Assembly: GCA_964367905.1 (NCBI GenBank)
Contig: CAYIZP010000014.1
Span: forward strand, 1 to 64,000
From: CAUPWF01 sp964367905
GTDB lineage: Bacteria; Bacillota; Clostridia; Lachnospirales; Lachnospiraceae
Direction: 5' to 3'
DNA length: 64,000 bases
Part shown: in pieces, positions 26,639 through 36,357 of the stretch
How the letters are laid out: each line of letters opens with the position of its first letter
Numbering within the stretch: position 1 is the first letter of the stretch
Made by a program: the position numbers and the translations under genes
Notes under the pieces: generated by a model
Told to the model about the DNA's origin: nothing
The model's input: the letters and a program-made list of their open reading frames with translations, nothing else
The model's database searches: none

Positions 26639-28075
26639 TTACAGCCAAGCTTGGCTTTGCTTGAATAAGGCAAGTAATTTTCCGTCGAGCTTTCCAGAGT
26701 CTACCATAGAATTTAAGATTTGAAAAACATGGTCAATCGGAAAGGCTTTCTTATAGGGTCTATCACTTGCTGAGATGGCATCAAAGACGTCAATAATGGT
26801 CAATAATCGTGTGGGAATATCGATTTCATCACCCTTTAGCCGATTGGGATAACCACTGCCATCCAGAAATTCATGGTGGTTATTGGCCCATTGGGGGACC
26901 TTCTTATATTGGTTCTTAAAATTCATTTTATCTAATATATGCTTTGTCATGGAGACGTGGTTTTGCATCACGCCCTTTTCTTTCTCAGTCAAGGTACCTT
27001 TTACAATGGTTAAATCTTCGATTTCATCTTCAGTAAGCCAGTGATGTAGATTTCCAGCCTCGTCTAAATAAGTTTTCGTACCCAAATTTCTTATTTTCTC
27101 TAAAGTGCTCTCATCTAGATAAGGGAGGAGGTTCACATCGTTAATAAAGGTTCGTGTATCCTCCAAGTCATTCAAGATGTCAGTGTAGTCCTCACCTTGC
27201 TCAAGTCCCCGTAATTTTGTTGTAAGTGAGATAATATCAAATCGTGTCATCACTCGCTCGTGCTTGCGCTCTAGGCGTGTTTTTTTATTCATAACTTCAA
27301 GAGGAGTGGTGAGTTTTCCGATATCATGTAGCCAGATACTCATTAGAAACAATTTCGCATCCTCATCCGTGAAGTTGACATCAGGTTGTGGATTGTCCGA
27401 TAACCACATCAAAAACTTGGTTGCATATCTTGCCATATTATGTGTATGAGAAACATTATATGGGGTTCGGATATGCATGATTTCAGCAAATGTTTTCACA
27501 ATTGAGTCCATCAACTCTTCGATTTCTTGAACGTAATTCATGTTCGTCAATCGAATTGCGGCTTGTGAAGCAATTGCGGTTAAAATCATTTCATTTTCTT
27601 CGCTGAATGATATGACTTTCCCATCTTTATCTTGTGCATTTAGAAGTTGCAATACGCCAATGATTGTTCCCTTATCATTTTCCATGGGAATAACCAGCAT
27701 GGATTTTGTCCTATAATTTGTTAGCAAATCATATTGTTTTGGACCAGCAAAATCAAATAGTTCACTACTGTAAACATCAGGGATATTAACTGCTTTTTCT
27801 TCTAACACGCTGTATGCACAGACATTTTTTCTATCGAGTTGAACTGGTGGGAGTGTAGATTGCTCATTTTTTCCACCTTTTTTAATGTTTAAACTCCGCG
27901 TCATCATGAAGCGAAACTCTAGAACATCTTCATTTAAAATATATAAAGTTCCGCCATCACAATTAGTGATATCTAGAGCAGCATTTAGCATTCTTTCTAG
28001 AAGCACTTCGCCATCTTTTTCAGAAGACATCGAAATAAATACTTCCAGAAGTTCCTTGGTCTGAGAAATAATCAT
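26639..28075 (-). CDS. GAF and HD-GYP phosphodiesterase-like protein
   Basis: The 478-residue cytoplasmic protein has an N-terminal GAF domain (about residues 5-165) and a C-terminal HD-GYP domain. The HD motif is LHDIGKL; the second motif is HHEFLDGSGYP, the full HD-GYP signature. An insert of about 110 residues lies between them. HD-GYP proteins hydrolyse cyclic di-GMP, so this probably links GAF sensing to c-di-GMP turnover. The ATG at 28075 overlaps the stop of the upstream gene in ATGA and lies behind AAAGGAGG. Confidence 0.87.
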   Translation of the reverse strand: MIISQTKELLEVFISMSSEKDGEVLLERMLNAALDITNCDGGTLYILNEDVLEFRFMMTRSLNIKKGGKNEQSTLPPVQLDRKNVCAYSVLEEKAVNIPDVYSSELFDFAGPKQYDLLTNYRTKSMLVIPMENDKGTIIGVLQLLNAQDKDGKVISFSEENEMILTAIASQAAIRLTNMNYVQEIEELMDSIVKTFAEIMHIRTPYNVSHTHNMARYATKFLMWLSDNPQPDVNFTDEDAKLFLMSIWLHDIGKLTTPLEVMNKKTRLERKHERVMTRFDIISLTTKLRGLEQGEDYTDILNDLEDTRTFINDVNLLPYLDESTLEKIRNLGTKTYLDEAGNLHHWLTEDEIEDLTIVKGTLTEKEKGVMQNHVSMTKHILDKMNFKNQYKKVPQWANNHHEFLDGSGYPNRLKGDEIDIPTRLLTIIDVFDAISASDRPYKKAFPIDHVFQILNSMVDSGKLDGKLLALFKQSQAWL

Positions 28076-28881
28076 AAACGGATACAACCTCCTTTCCTAG
28101 CTAAAAAATAATTTGAATTGATATGTTTTACAATTTCTTCTACTGTAAACAGATAATCATCAGTACTGTATGGGTCATGATGGAAGATGCACATCTGCTT
28201 ACAGCCTGCTTCTGATGAAACTTGTATAGCATCTTGCCAGGAAGAATGTCCAAATCCTTTTTTTGATTCCTTGCTGGTATCGTTAAACTGACCATCACAA
28301 ATCATAAAATCCGCATTTCTCGAGAAATCCACTAAGAATTTTCTGGAATTTTCATCGATTTCATAGTCTGTAGAATAAATGATTTTTTTGCCATTACACT
28401 CTAAGCGGTAAATAGTTGAACCGCCAGCATGATAGCTCTCTCCGATTATGATATTAAATGCTCCGATGGAGAAATTATGATTGATGTCAATAAAGTTTAT
28501 TTGTGCAGTATAAACATCGGAATTTACAGGCCAGATTGGCTCTCGCATCATAGTATGAATTTGTTCTTTAATTGAGAGCCCATCTTTCGGTTTTCCGTAG
28601 ATGTTGATTGTAAGTTTTGGGTCAAACAATATTCTACTTGCGAGCAAGCCGATAATATGGTCAATATGAGGGTGGGAGATGAGTATGTTCAACTCTTGCT
28701 CCTCGGTACTATCTATATACTGGTCTAGCGATAATAAGCCGGTTCCAGCATCTAGGATTAAGTTCTGCTTTTGGTATTTTATAAGTGTGCAAGCAGTGGC
28801 ACCTCCAAATGTTTCATATTCCTTCGCGTCAATCGGAATAGTTCCTCTTGTACCCAAAAAATGTATTTCTAACTGATTCAA
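28072..28881 (-). CDS. Metallo-beta-lactamase-fold hydrolase
   Basis: The 269-residue protein starts, I think, with TTG at 28881 behind GGAGG; an ATG at 28917 would add 12 residues without a good site. It opens with IHFLGTRGTIP and has the metal motif SHPHIDH, and later GESYHAGGSTIYRL, STDYEI and FHHDP. This is the MBL class of cyclic-nucleotide phosphodiesterase or RNase Z-like enzymes. Since a cyclase and an HD-GYP protein are encoded in the same block, a phosphodiesterase acting on a cyclic nucleotide is attractive, but it is inference. Confidence 0.82.
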   Translation of the reverse strand: MNQLEIHFLGTRGTIPIDAKEYETFGGATACTLIKYQKQNLILDAGTGLLSLDQYIDSTEEQELNILISHPHIDHIIGLLASRILFDPKLTINIYGKPKDGLSIKEQIHTMMREPIWPVNSDVYTAQINFIDINHNFSIGAFNIIIGESYHAGGSTIYRLECNGKKIIYSTDYEIDENSRKFLVDFSRNADFMICDGQFNDTSKESKKGFGHSSWQDAIQVSSEAGCKQMCIFHHDPYSTDDYLFTVEEIVKHINSNYFLARKGGCIRL

Positions 28882-28986
28882 AATAAGTTTTCCTCCGCAT
28901 ATCAAAACACTGTTCATTCCAAGGTAGAAACAATGCTCTTATTATAATAATGTATGAGATATGATTTTTATTGCATACATACATAT

Positions 28987-30192
28987 TTATTTTCTTTCTT
29001 TATTTCTCTTCTTTTTAAATTTATACATTGCATCGTCAATGAATTCGATAAGTTCATCTGCTGATAGTTGATTTGTTGAATCAAATTCTCTTATGCCATA
29101 ACTTATCGAGGTATCATAAGGTTTGTTGTATTTGGAACTTAAATGATTTACTTCATGAAAGCATTGAAGGGTCTTTTGGTGGATAGAGGTAGGCATATTT
29201 TGATTGCCCACAATAAGAAATTCATCTCCTCCTATCCTTGATATAGTATCGTTAATAAATGCATTTCGAATTTCGTCAGCAACCTTTCTTATATACCAAT
29301 CGCCTTCTTCATGCCCCAGAGATTCATTTACTGTTTTTAATCCATCAATGTCAAGGTAAACAGCATAGCCATACTCACCATTTTTAATTAATTTCTTCAG
29401 GCGATTCACTCCAATGTTACGGACATGAAATCCTGTAAAAAAATCAGTGATAGCTTCTGCTTCAAGAGCAGTAATTGTTATAGTTTCTGATTCAATTTCG
29501 TCCGATGTATTTTTATAAGTAATAGAAGCTTTTTTCAAACTTGAATATAGAAATAGCACTATCATGATTATAATAAAAATTATTAGTGCTACGGCTCCAA
29601 TTCTAATCAGATAGAGACCTTGAATCTGTACATCTGGTGTAGATAGATTGATAATAGGTAATGAAATAAATACGCTAGTACATACAGTTGCCAGCAATAT
29701 GCATGCCAATCTCATGACTTCAAGATTTTCAAACACATAAATCACCACTTTGGATATCATAATTCGACTACTGACGAGTATATAGGGGAATAATATTCCA
29801 AAAACCAGCATGGTAATTGTCAGCCGAAGATTCTCTTGATTAATCACTTCAATGACAGGAAGTTGCAAATGAAGTGAAACAATTCCGACTACCATTATTT
29901 TCAGTCCAAAATAATTTATGATAAAGCACAGCAGTGCTGAAAAAGTGGTTTTAAAATGCTGTTTATAGACTAGCTGTAATTCTACGCCAAGAACAATGAA
30001 ATATAGAATCATCAGCAATTGTTCATAATGAAATTTTGTTATATATACTGGAAGATACACCAAAAAACTATTGATGAGTGTTAACAATAGTAGAGTTTTC
30101 TTTTGTGCAATTGGAATTCCAAAAATTCTGGCCGCATAATAAAATACAGACACCATATACAGTACGTATAGTGTAGATGCTACGATTACCAT
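28987..30192 (-). CDS. Membrane diguanylate cyclase (GGDEF)
   Basis: The 401-residue protein has about six to seven N-terminal hydrophobic segments (residues 1-215) and a C-terminal GGDEF domain with RIGGDEFLIV, so the active site is intact. It should make cyclic di-GMP from GTP. The membrane region is probably the sensor. It ends 2 bp from, and is organised like, the neighbouring GGDEF gene 30194-31408, suggesting a tandem duplication. Confidence 0.9.
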   Translation of the reverse strand: MVIVASTLYVLYMVSVFYYAARIFGIPIAQKKTLLLLTLINSFLVYLPVYITKFHYEQLLMILYFIVLGVELQLVYKQHFKTTFSALLCFIINYFGLKIMVVGIVSLHLQLPVIEVINQENLRLTITMLVFGILFPYILVSSRIMISKVVIYVFENLEVMRLACILLATVCTSVFISLPIINLSTPDVQIQGLYLIRIGAVALIIFIIIMIVLFLYSSLKKASITYKNTSDEIESETITITALEAEAITDFFTGFHVRNIGVNRLKKLIKNGEYGYAVYLDIDGLKTVNESLGHEEGDWYIRKVADEIRNAFINDTISRIGGDEFLIVGNQNMPTSIHQKTLQCFHEVNHLSSKYNKPYDTSISYGIREFDSTNQLSADELIEFIDDAMYKFKKKRNKERK

Positions 30193-30193
30193 G

Positions 30194-31408
30194 TTATTTT
30201 CCGCCTTCCTTATAGAAAGATTCTTTCTCCATTTTCATGAGATTTTCAACACGTTTTAGAATTTCGGTTTTTGATTTTTGACCTTTTCTTTTTCCAAAAT
30301 GCTCATAGCCTAGATTAGCGTATATAGTATATGACTCTTTAGCACTTTGGACTTCAATATTTTTTTGAATACGTTTTACCACCTTGGTTAATTCATCGGC
30401 TGAAATATCAATCAGCACAATCAAAAACTCATCTCCACCGATTCGTGCGGAAAAGTCCTCTTCTCTAAGTGTAGTTTTTATTATATTTGCAACTTTGATA
30501 ATATATCTGTCACCAGTTTTATGACCGAGAGTATCATTCACTTGTTTTAATGCTGCTAAATCAGCATAAATCAAACCAAAATCAATGTCCATGCGTTCAC
30601 ATAATTCGTTGATTTTATGATCTATAAAACGTCGATTATACAACTTCGTTAAATCATCACGGTAAAGCTTGAATTCCGCGATACTTTTTTTTGCCATCAC
30701 TTTTTCATGTACGATTTTTATCTCATCGACTTTTCGTCTGTATTCGTGAAGACCGGTAAGGTGTGCATTAAAAAAGAACATACAATAATACATTACGAAT
30801 ACAAAGGCGATGGAGCCGATGATAGAAATTATATAGCTGTCGTAAGTATCCATTTTGAAGACAAACCATGTATCTACATAAACAAATAGGAATAGGAATG
30901 TAGAAAATACTGACATAATCTGTGAATAAATTTTTGTAATAGATACTTGTTTTAATTTTTTTTCTGGAATCATCATTTCGATTATAAGTAACATTAAAAA
31001 CAAAAATAAATGTGAAACACCAAGTGTTTGGAAAAATAGTGTGTGATTATAGAAAATATCGTTGACCGTTGAATCTAATATTTGACTGGCTAAAACGAAG
31101 ACAAGCAAGTGAACGGTTACAATATTAACTAAAAAGCTTGAAACGGCAAACCAAATTTGTCGCAAGCATGTCTTAGACAAAACTCGAAACTCAAGAAAAT
31201 ATAGGAAGTAGTATATCAAGTACAACACAAAATAAGAGCATCCTAAAAAATATGCAATCGAAAAAACACAAGTATTTGCAATCGAAAACAACATAGTAAA
31301 AGCGATGCTCCTTCTAGAATACTTGAGGATTTTCACCGTAAAGTATAATGTATAAGAACTATGCAGTAAAAAAAATAACAAACCGAATATTATCCAAAAA
31401 TAAGTCAT
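30194..31408 (-). CDS. Membrane diguanylate cyclase (GGDEF)
   Basis: The 404-residue protein has about six N-terminal hydrophobic segments (1-215) and a C-terminal GGDEF domain with RIGGDEFLIVL, intact for GTP cyclisation. It is the first gene behind a consensus promoter at 31463-31491 and is followed one base later by a second GGDEF gene. The two proteins differ clearly but share architecture and length. Confidence 0.9.
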   Translation of the reverse strand: MTYFWIIFGLLFFLLHSSYTLYFTVKILKYSRRSIAFTMLFSIANTCVFSIAYFLGCSYFVLYLIYYFLYFLEFRVLSKTCLRQIWFAVSSFLVNIVTVHLLVFVLASQILDSTVNDIFYNHTLFFQTLGVSHLFLFLMLLIIEMMIPEKKLKQVSITKIYSQIMSVFSTFLFLFVYVDTWFVFKMDTYDSYIISIIGSIAFVFVMYYCMFFFNAHLTGLHEYRRKVDEIKIVHEKVMAKKSIAEFKLYRDDLTKLYNRRFIDHKINELCERMDIDFGLIYADLAALKQVNDTLGHKTGDRYIIKVANIIKTTLREEDFSARIGGDEFLIVLIDISADELTKVVKRIQKNIEVQSAKESYTIYANLGYEHFGKRKGQKSKTEILKRVENLMKMEKESFYKEGGK

Positions 31409-31462
31409 TAAAATTCTCCAAAAAAATCATGCAAATTGTATCAAAAATGTAACTCTAAAATT

Positions 31463-31491
31463 ACTATATCGTAACCGCTATCAAATGTCAA
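31463..31491 (-). promoter_or_regulatory. Sigma-A promoter of the tandem GGDEF genes
   Basis: On the minus strand TTGACA (31491-31486) and TATAGT (31468-31463) are 17 bases apart, 55 bp before the first GGDEF start. Confidence 0.8.
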
Positions 31492-31538
31492 TTTATAGAG
31501 TTAATACAGTTGTAAATATGGTGTGTTATTGTTACATT

Positions 31539-32597
31539 TTATTGGAATGAAATATCAATATTGATGTTTGAATCCAATGGGGGTGTAACACTTGACTCGA
31601 AGGAAACTTGATAAAGTCTACATTGATAGCAGATACTTTTTATTGACTGAAATATAGGTGTAAGCCTGCTGGCTTCATGTAATCCGAGCACCAGCATCTC
31701 TGTAGTTGTGTAGAGATGTGCTGTCTGACGAATAAAGTACAGTAATTCTTTGTCAGACACAATATTTCTAGTATATATGTTCATGCTGCTCATACTGATA
31801 ATTTCATCCTGTTTTGGAAATGCAGGATAGCCTAGTAATTTAGTGGGAAAATGTCGTACAATTTTATAAACTCCACCATAATGTTTCACTTTATATTGTT
31901 TCGTAGTTCTTTGGTCTAGGATAGAGGAAATCGCAATCAATTGATTTTCTTTGTAGAGGCCATAAAACGTCGCAGTGTTTAGATGATTTTGGTCGAGTGT
32001 CTCAACAGAGAAATCAGCCTTAAAGGGAAGTTGTCGATAAAAAGCAATGGCATTTTCTCTGCTACATTGTGTTACAACAACTTCACTATGTTTACAAGCT
32101 TTACCTCCAGTTTTAAAAATATAGGTGTTGTAATCACCTTCATAGCAGTATAGAGGCATGTTTTTACGTTTCTTTTCTAACATTTTCTGTACATAGATAT
32201 TATCGGCTAATATGGTAGTATAATAATAGTCCACTTTTCCCAAAGTATTGTCACGAATCCATTGATAGCATTTTGCAATGTATGGAAATTGCTTGTGATA
32301 TTCACTTCGAAGCTTCAATCCAGTCAAATACCCGATATTACACGCTTTTCCTCCTACGATTCCACGCCGAATGACACAACAACCTATTCCCATTAGTAGG
32401 TGATTAGCTCTTGTGTCTCGTACGATGAGACAGACCACCTCATCGCCTTCTTGTTCAAAAGATGAGAGAGGGTCTTCGCTGCGCAGGTATTGAATTCCTA
32501 AGTTTCCATCGAAACTTTGCTGGGCAAATACATCTGCCATTTCAGCGGAGTCTTTGGCGGTAGCCTGAGTAAATATATATCTATTTTGGGAGCTCAT
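31539..32597 (-). CDS. GNAT-fold acetyltransferase-like protein of the radical-SAM/GH3 operon
   Basis: The 352-residue protein begins with a GNAT-like pattern (ATAKDSAEMADVFAQ, then IGCCVIRRGIVGGKACNIGYL and LKLRSEYHKQFPYIAK), and the second half looks like another GNAT-like unit. The call is from fold-level resemblance, not a family I know. It is the last gene of the operon, and its ATG overlaps the stop of the broken radical-SAM gene by 17 bp, behind TAGGAG. It may acylate the product or an intermediate. Substrate is unknown. Confidence 0.6.
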   Translation of the reverse strand: MSSQNRYIFTQATAKDSAEMADVFAQQSFDGNLGIQYLRSEDPLSSFEQEGDEVVCLIVRDTRANHLLMGIGCCVIRRGIVGGKACNIGYLTGLKLRSEYHKQFPYIAKCYQWIRDNTLGKVDYYYTTILADNIYVQKMLEKKRKNMPLYCYEGDYNTYIFKTGGKACKHSEVVVTQCSRENAIAFYRQLPFKADFSVETLDQNHLNTATFYGLYKENQLIAISSILDQRTTKQYKVKHYGGVYKIVRHFPTKLLGYPAFPKQDEIISMSSMNIYTRNIVSDKELLYFIRQTAHLYTTTEMLVLGLHEASRLTPIFQSIKSICYQCRLYQVSFESSVTPPLDSNINIDISFQ

Positions 32598-33416
32598 CTA
32601 AGTTTTCTCCTATTGGTATGTTCATTTTTTGGTCTACTTCCCCCCCAATGCGCAAGTTCATGCCCCAGAATAGAGACCAGATGGCAGGAGCGGCGTGTCC
32701 CATTGCTTGAATTCCTCTTGGGACAACGTTGTGAAATTTCGAGAATTCCTGTCTCGTACGAAGGCAAGCTTGGCTCAATTCCTCAGGTGATAATTTCTTT
32801 GGCTGAAAGGAAAGTTCTCCATAATTATAATTTTCCTGCAACCACCACTTATCAAATAAGAGACGATTCTGTTCCTTTAATCGATCATAAAGNNNNNNNN
32901 NNNNNNNNNNNNNNNNNNNNNNNNNNNNNNNNNNNNNNNNNNNNNNNNNNNNNNNNNNNNNNNNNNNNNNNNNNNNNNNNNNNNNNNNNNNNTGTCACTA
33001 TAGGAGATGGTGCCATGATATTGTTTTTTCGGTACGTTATTTCTATAGTCTTCAATTACTTGTGCCAAAATCCCCTCTGCGTTCCCTGTAATAATAGTAT
33101 CCGCATGCTCCGCTGCTTCTTCTGACATCAAAGTAACATGATAACCACCCATAATTACAGGGACTCCTCTGTTTTGAAATTGTTCCGCGATTTTATAGGA
33201 GCGTCGTGCCGTATAGGTCTCAACAGTGATAAGAACTACGTCTGTTGGGGTATCGTAGTCGATCAACTCGATACGATCGTCAAAAAATGCTACATCTACA
33301 CCTTCTGGCATAGCTGATTTTAGAACTGCAATTGTGAGCGGTTCCATCTTCCAAGTTCCGATATATTTTTCACCTTGTTTTTTTCCGATTGCTGGGAGTA
33401 TCATTGTAATCTTCAT
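32581..33416 (-). CDS. B12-binding-type radical SAM protein, core lost in an assembly gap
   Basis: The first 141 residues (B12-binding Rossmann region with MGGYHVTLMSEEAAEHADTI) and the last 100 or so residues (LLFDKWWLQENYNYGELSF, then the shared C-terminal domain) are visible on either side of 100 N. Compared with the 448-residue paralogue at 37056-38402, about 200 residues are missing, including the CxxxCxxC motif. The two parts are in different frames, so the N count is only nominal and the gene itself may be whole. Its ATG overlaps the stop of the previous radical SAM gene (ATGA). Confidence 0.75.
32893..32992. other. Assembly gap (100 N) in a radical SAM gene
   Basis: Unlike the other two gaps, the flanks are not duplicates of each other. 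From the paralogue length the true gap is roughly 600 bp. The presence of several radical SAM paralogues nearby may have broken the assembly. Confidence 0.8.
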
Positions 33417-34753
33417 AGGGTAACCTCGTTTGGTATATCAGAGTTGTCACACATCACCTCGGGGGTGTAGTGGTGGTAGCGGTCTGCGTATTTTTTATAT
33501 CCCATGTTTAATGGTAGGGAGAGCCATGGACTATGTCGAAATGGCGCTAAGCGTTTTAATATATTGCCTGTCTTATAGGTTTCTTTAAAGCTAAACGTGA
33601 TGCCGTCCATCAGTTCTTCTGCTGTCATTTTGGCGGGTTCGAATACTACATGCTCCACATCATATAGTGCCCAATTGTGTTCGGTAATTCGATTCTGTGC
33701 TGCTAAATCGGCGTAGAGCTGAGTCTTAGGAAATGGTGTGAGCACGCTAAATCTAGGCAAATCAATCTTTGTCTTGATGACCAAATCCACGGTTCGCTCA
33801 AATACTGAAACATCTTCTTCATCACCTCCAAAGGCAAAACATCCTTGTACTAGAATTCCATTGGAGTGTAATTTGTTCATAAGCTCCTTATAATCCAGAA
33901 AGCGATTACTTACCTTTCGTACATAGCTCTGGGATTCTTCCACAATGGATTCAAAGCCGATGAGTAGCCCCTTGCACCCACTCCTACGAAATAGGGTAAT
34001 CAATTCGTCATCTAATCCTGCTGAGGAAGTAACCAGACCAAGCCAGTATTTCTTCAGTGGTATCATTGCCTTGAAAAACTGTTTTGCATATTCCACATCT
34101 GCGATGAGATTCACATCAGGAAATACGATGACCTTGTCTGGTAGATTGCCAAGTTCTGCAATGACATCCTCCACAGGCCTTGGGAAGGTGGTTCTACCAA
34201 AGGCAGCAGGGTAGGCACAGAAGGTACATGGGTGCGCACATCCACGGATAACTTCCACTGTTGCAGTGGTGATGTACTTTTTCTTCTTCAACAGGTGCCT
34301 GTGTGGTTCTGGCTTTCCCCCAATGGTATAGTCCTTGTTTTGTGTATACAAAGGTTTTAGGTTTTTCATCTTAAAGTCGAATAACATCTGAGGAAATGTT
34401 TGCTCAGAAAACCCCGTCATCACTGCATCTGCATGTTCCATAGCCTCTTCAGGCATAAGTGAGGGATGAACTCCTCCCAAAACCACTGTGATTCCACGCT
34501 TTTGAAAATAATCTGCGAATGCGTAACATCTAGGAGCCGTTCCAGTGATACAGGTAATTCCCACCAAATCACATTGTAGATTCAGAGGAATCGGTTCTAC
34601 TGTTTCGTCATAGATTGCAACCTCTGCTTCGAGTTCATCTGGAATTAGAGCAGCCAAACTGGTTAAGGTTAGGGGTGCATATTGCAAGGTCTTTGCAAAT
34701 GAGCCGTTGTATCTATGCATAGCACCTGCTGGTGCGATTAAGGCAATCTTCAT
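33413..34753 (-). CDS. B12-binding-type radical SAM protein
   Basis: The 446-residue protein has an N-terminal cobalamin-binding Rossmann domain (about residues 1-150, with VLGGVHPSLMPEEAMEHAD), a radical SAM barrel with C172-X3-C176-X2-C179 (GCAHPCTFC), and a C-terminal domain of the type found in this group (WALYDVEHVVFEP, MTAEELMDGITFSF). It has the class B methylase/BchE/HpnJ architecture, enzymes that make C-methylations or other difficult C-C and C-H changes. It overlaps the GH3 gene by ATGA. Whether it binds cobalamin cannot be told from the sequence, as a DxHxxG motif is absent. Confidence 0.85.
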   Translation of the reverse strand: MKIALIAPAGAMHRYNGSFAKTLQYAPLTLTSLAALIPDELEAEVAIYDETVEPIPLNLQCDLVGITCITGTAPRCYAFADYFQKRGITVVLGGVHPSLMPEEAMEHADAVMTGFSEQTFPQMLFDFKMKNLKPLYTQNKDYTIGGKPEPHRHLLKKKKYITTATVEVIRGCAHPCTFCAYPAAFGRTTFPRPVEDVIAELGNLPDKVIVFPDVNLIADVEYAKQFFKAMIPLKKYWLGLVTSSAGLDDELITLFRRSGCKGLLIGFESIVEESQSYVRKVSNRFLDYKELMNKLHSNGILVQGCFAFGGDEEDVSVFERTVDLVIKTKIDLPRFSVLTPFPKTQLYADLAAQNRITEHNWALYDVEHVVFEPAKMTAEELMDGITFSFKETYKTGNILKRLAPFRHSPWLSLPLNMGYKKYADRYHHYTPEVMCDNSDIPNEVTL

Positions 34754-36357
34754 CGTGTGTCCTCCATTTGAAAGGCGCTAGACCAATCACTATGTTTAGA
34801 TAGTAATTCGGGCTTGATATCGCCTAGTTTTTTTCCTTTTCGTAAATAATAATTGATATATTGCTGCTTGGCATCTCCATAAACAGGACATACTCTCGCA
34901 GGATTTAATTGTTTTAAATCACGGCATAACTTGTAGTGATAACTTTCACAGAGAAGCGTATCTAGTGTGTGGGCTAGATGAATATGTACATCAGTGTCCA
35001 TTGGGGAAAAGCTCTCATTAGGAACCTCACTTCCTAGATATAACACATAACCCCCATCTTCATATGCCAATAGACGAAACCGCTGACTTAAGTGGAAACT
35101 CTCTTCATAATTTGGTATGGAAGATAATTTGTTCATGATTTCATTTACAAATAGCTCATTTAATTTCTCTCCATGAAAATCCACGGTTTTGTCTGTCTTT
35201 CCCACGAATTTAAGAAGTGGTAGCCTATGGGACTTTTCATAATCCGCCACTTGAACAGCATCATGGATTCGATAACGATAGAATCCACCTGACGTTGTGA
35301 AAATTACCTCATAGGTCATATTTTTTTCCAGCTCTGTATAAGAATAGATTCTTCCTGTCTCAGTATGTAAAAACTCAAAATAATGAGAGTGGTAGCTGAG
35401 GATCGATAACCCTGTTTCCTCATAGGGTAGGGTCATAAAGGCCTCTGTAGATAAAATCCCTTTGGGCTGAATAACGACACCTGGGAATAATACGCTTAGT
35501 TCCTCACTTGCATGTCTGGCCAATCCATCACACCAACAACTGATGAGTGTTAAGTTTGGCCAGATTTCCCCATAATTTTTAGCCTCAATACATCCTTGAA
35601 TCCTTCTCAATCGCTTAGGAGGAAGGGCGGCATATAACGAGTTTGCATGTGTTTCCATATAATTCAGTAATACAAAGAGATAACTGGGATTCCATACCGA
35701 TATCAATCTTAGGTTCTTCTCGGATAAGAGTGCGAAGCAAGTCTGAAAATAGAACTTTTCCATATCCAATTCCTTGCGGATGCTTTTGTCTCGCACAAAG
35801 ATTTTATCAGTGAGTTTCTGCTCGAATCGCCCAAAATATGCTGTATCATCTTCGAAACCAATCGGAATTCCACCTTTGGTGTATTTATCTTGGTGGGTAG
35901 GAGGCGTGATAGACCAATAACTCTTCCCACCTCTAAGCTTTGGATAATTCTTGTACAAGGAATAAATCCAAGGTTTGATTCCCCATAAAAACTCTTGTTT
36001 TAACGAAGTGGTATAAGGGATTAATTTGGTTGCTCCCCCACTTCCGCCAGTGAGTTCAAACATTAACACATCTTCAGAAGTCAATACCTTTTTGTGGCCT
36101 GTGGCAATGCGATCAATATCCTCTTTATAGTCTGGATATTCAAGAATCGGTACGTGCCTGCGAAAATCCTCAATGGTCGTTATCTCTGCAAATCCATGGT
36201 TTCGTCCAAAATCAGTGTTTTGGTTCTTCTTGATAATCTGAAGGAGCAACTCCCTCTGAACTTGTTCCACACGATTTAGATTCCTATAGAATTTCTCCCC
36301 ATCTTTTTTATATAAGCGCATAATTAAGGTGTTGATAAACCAAACAGTTAGCCCCAT
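34750..36357 (-). CDS. GH3-family acyl-adenylate/amide synthetase
   Basis: The 535-residue protein has the GH3 fold typical of plant hormone-conjugating enzymes. GH3 enzymes adenylate a carboxylic acid and transfer it to an amine or other nucleophile. ATP-binding motifs are visible: TGGSGGATK (motif I), GILSTEAF (motif II) and YRYRIHDAVQ (motif III). The start has DFGRNHGFAEI, as in bacterial GH3 proteins. It is encoded between an unknown protein and two radical SAM enzymes with ATGA-type overlaps. It is a natural activating or ligating enzyme for a carboxylate product of the neighbours. Substrate is unknown. Confidence 0.88.
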   Translation of the reverse strand: MGLTVWFINTLIMRLYKKDGEKFYRNLNRVEQVQRELLLQIIKKNQNTDFGRNHGFAEITTIEDFRRHVPILEYPDYKEDIDRIATGHKKVLTSEDVLMFELTGGSGGATKLIPYTTSLKQEFLWGIKPWIYSLYKNYPKLRGGKSYWSITPPTHQDKYTKGGIPIGFEDDTAYFGRFEQKLTDKIFVRDKSIRKELDMEKFYFQTCFALLSEKNLRLISVWNPSYLFVLLNYMETHANSLYAALPPKRLRRIQGCIEAKNYGEIWPNLTLISCWCDGLARHASEELSVLFPGVVIQPKGILSTEAFMTLPYEETGLSILSYHSHYFEFLHTETGRIYSYTELEKNMTYEVIFTTSGGFYRYRIHDAVQVADYEKSHRLPLLKFVGKTDKTVDFHGEKLNELFVNEIMNKLSSIPNYEESFHLSQRFRLLAYEDGGYVLYLGSEVPNESFSPMDTDVHIHLAHTLDTLLCESYHYKLCRDLKQLNPARVCPVYGDAKQQYINYYLRKGKKLGDIKPELLSKHSDWSSAFQMEDTR

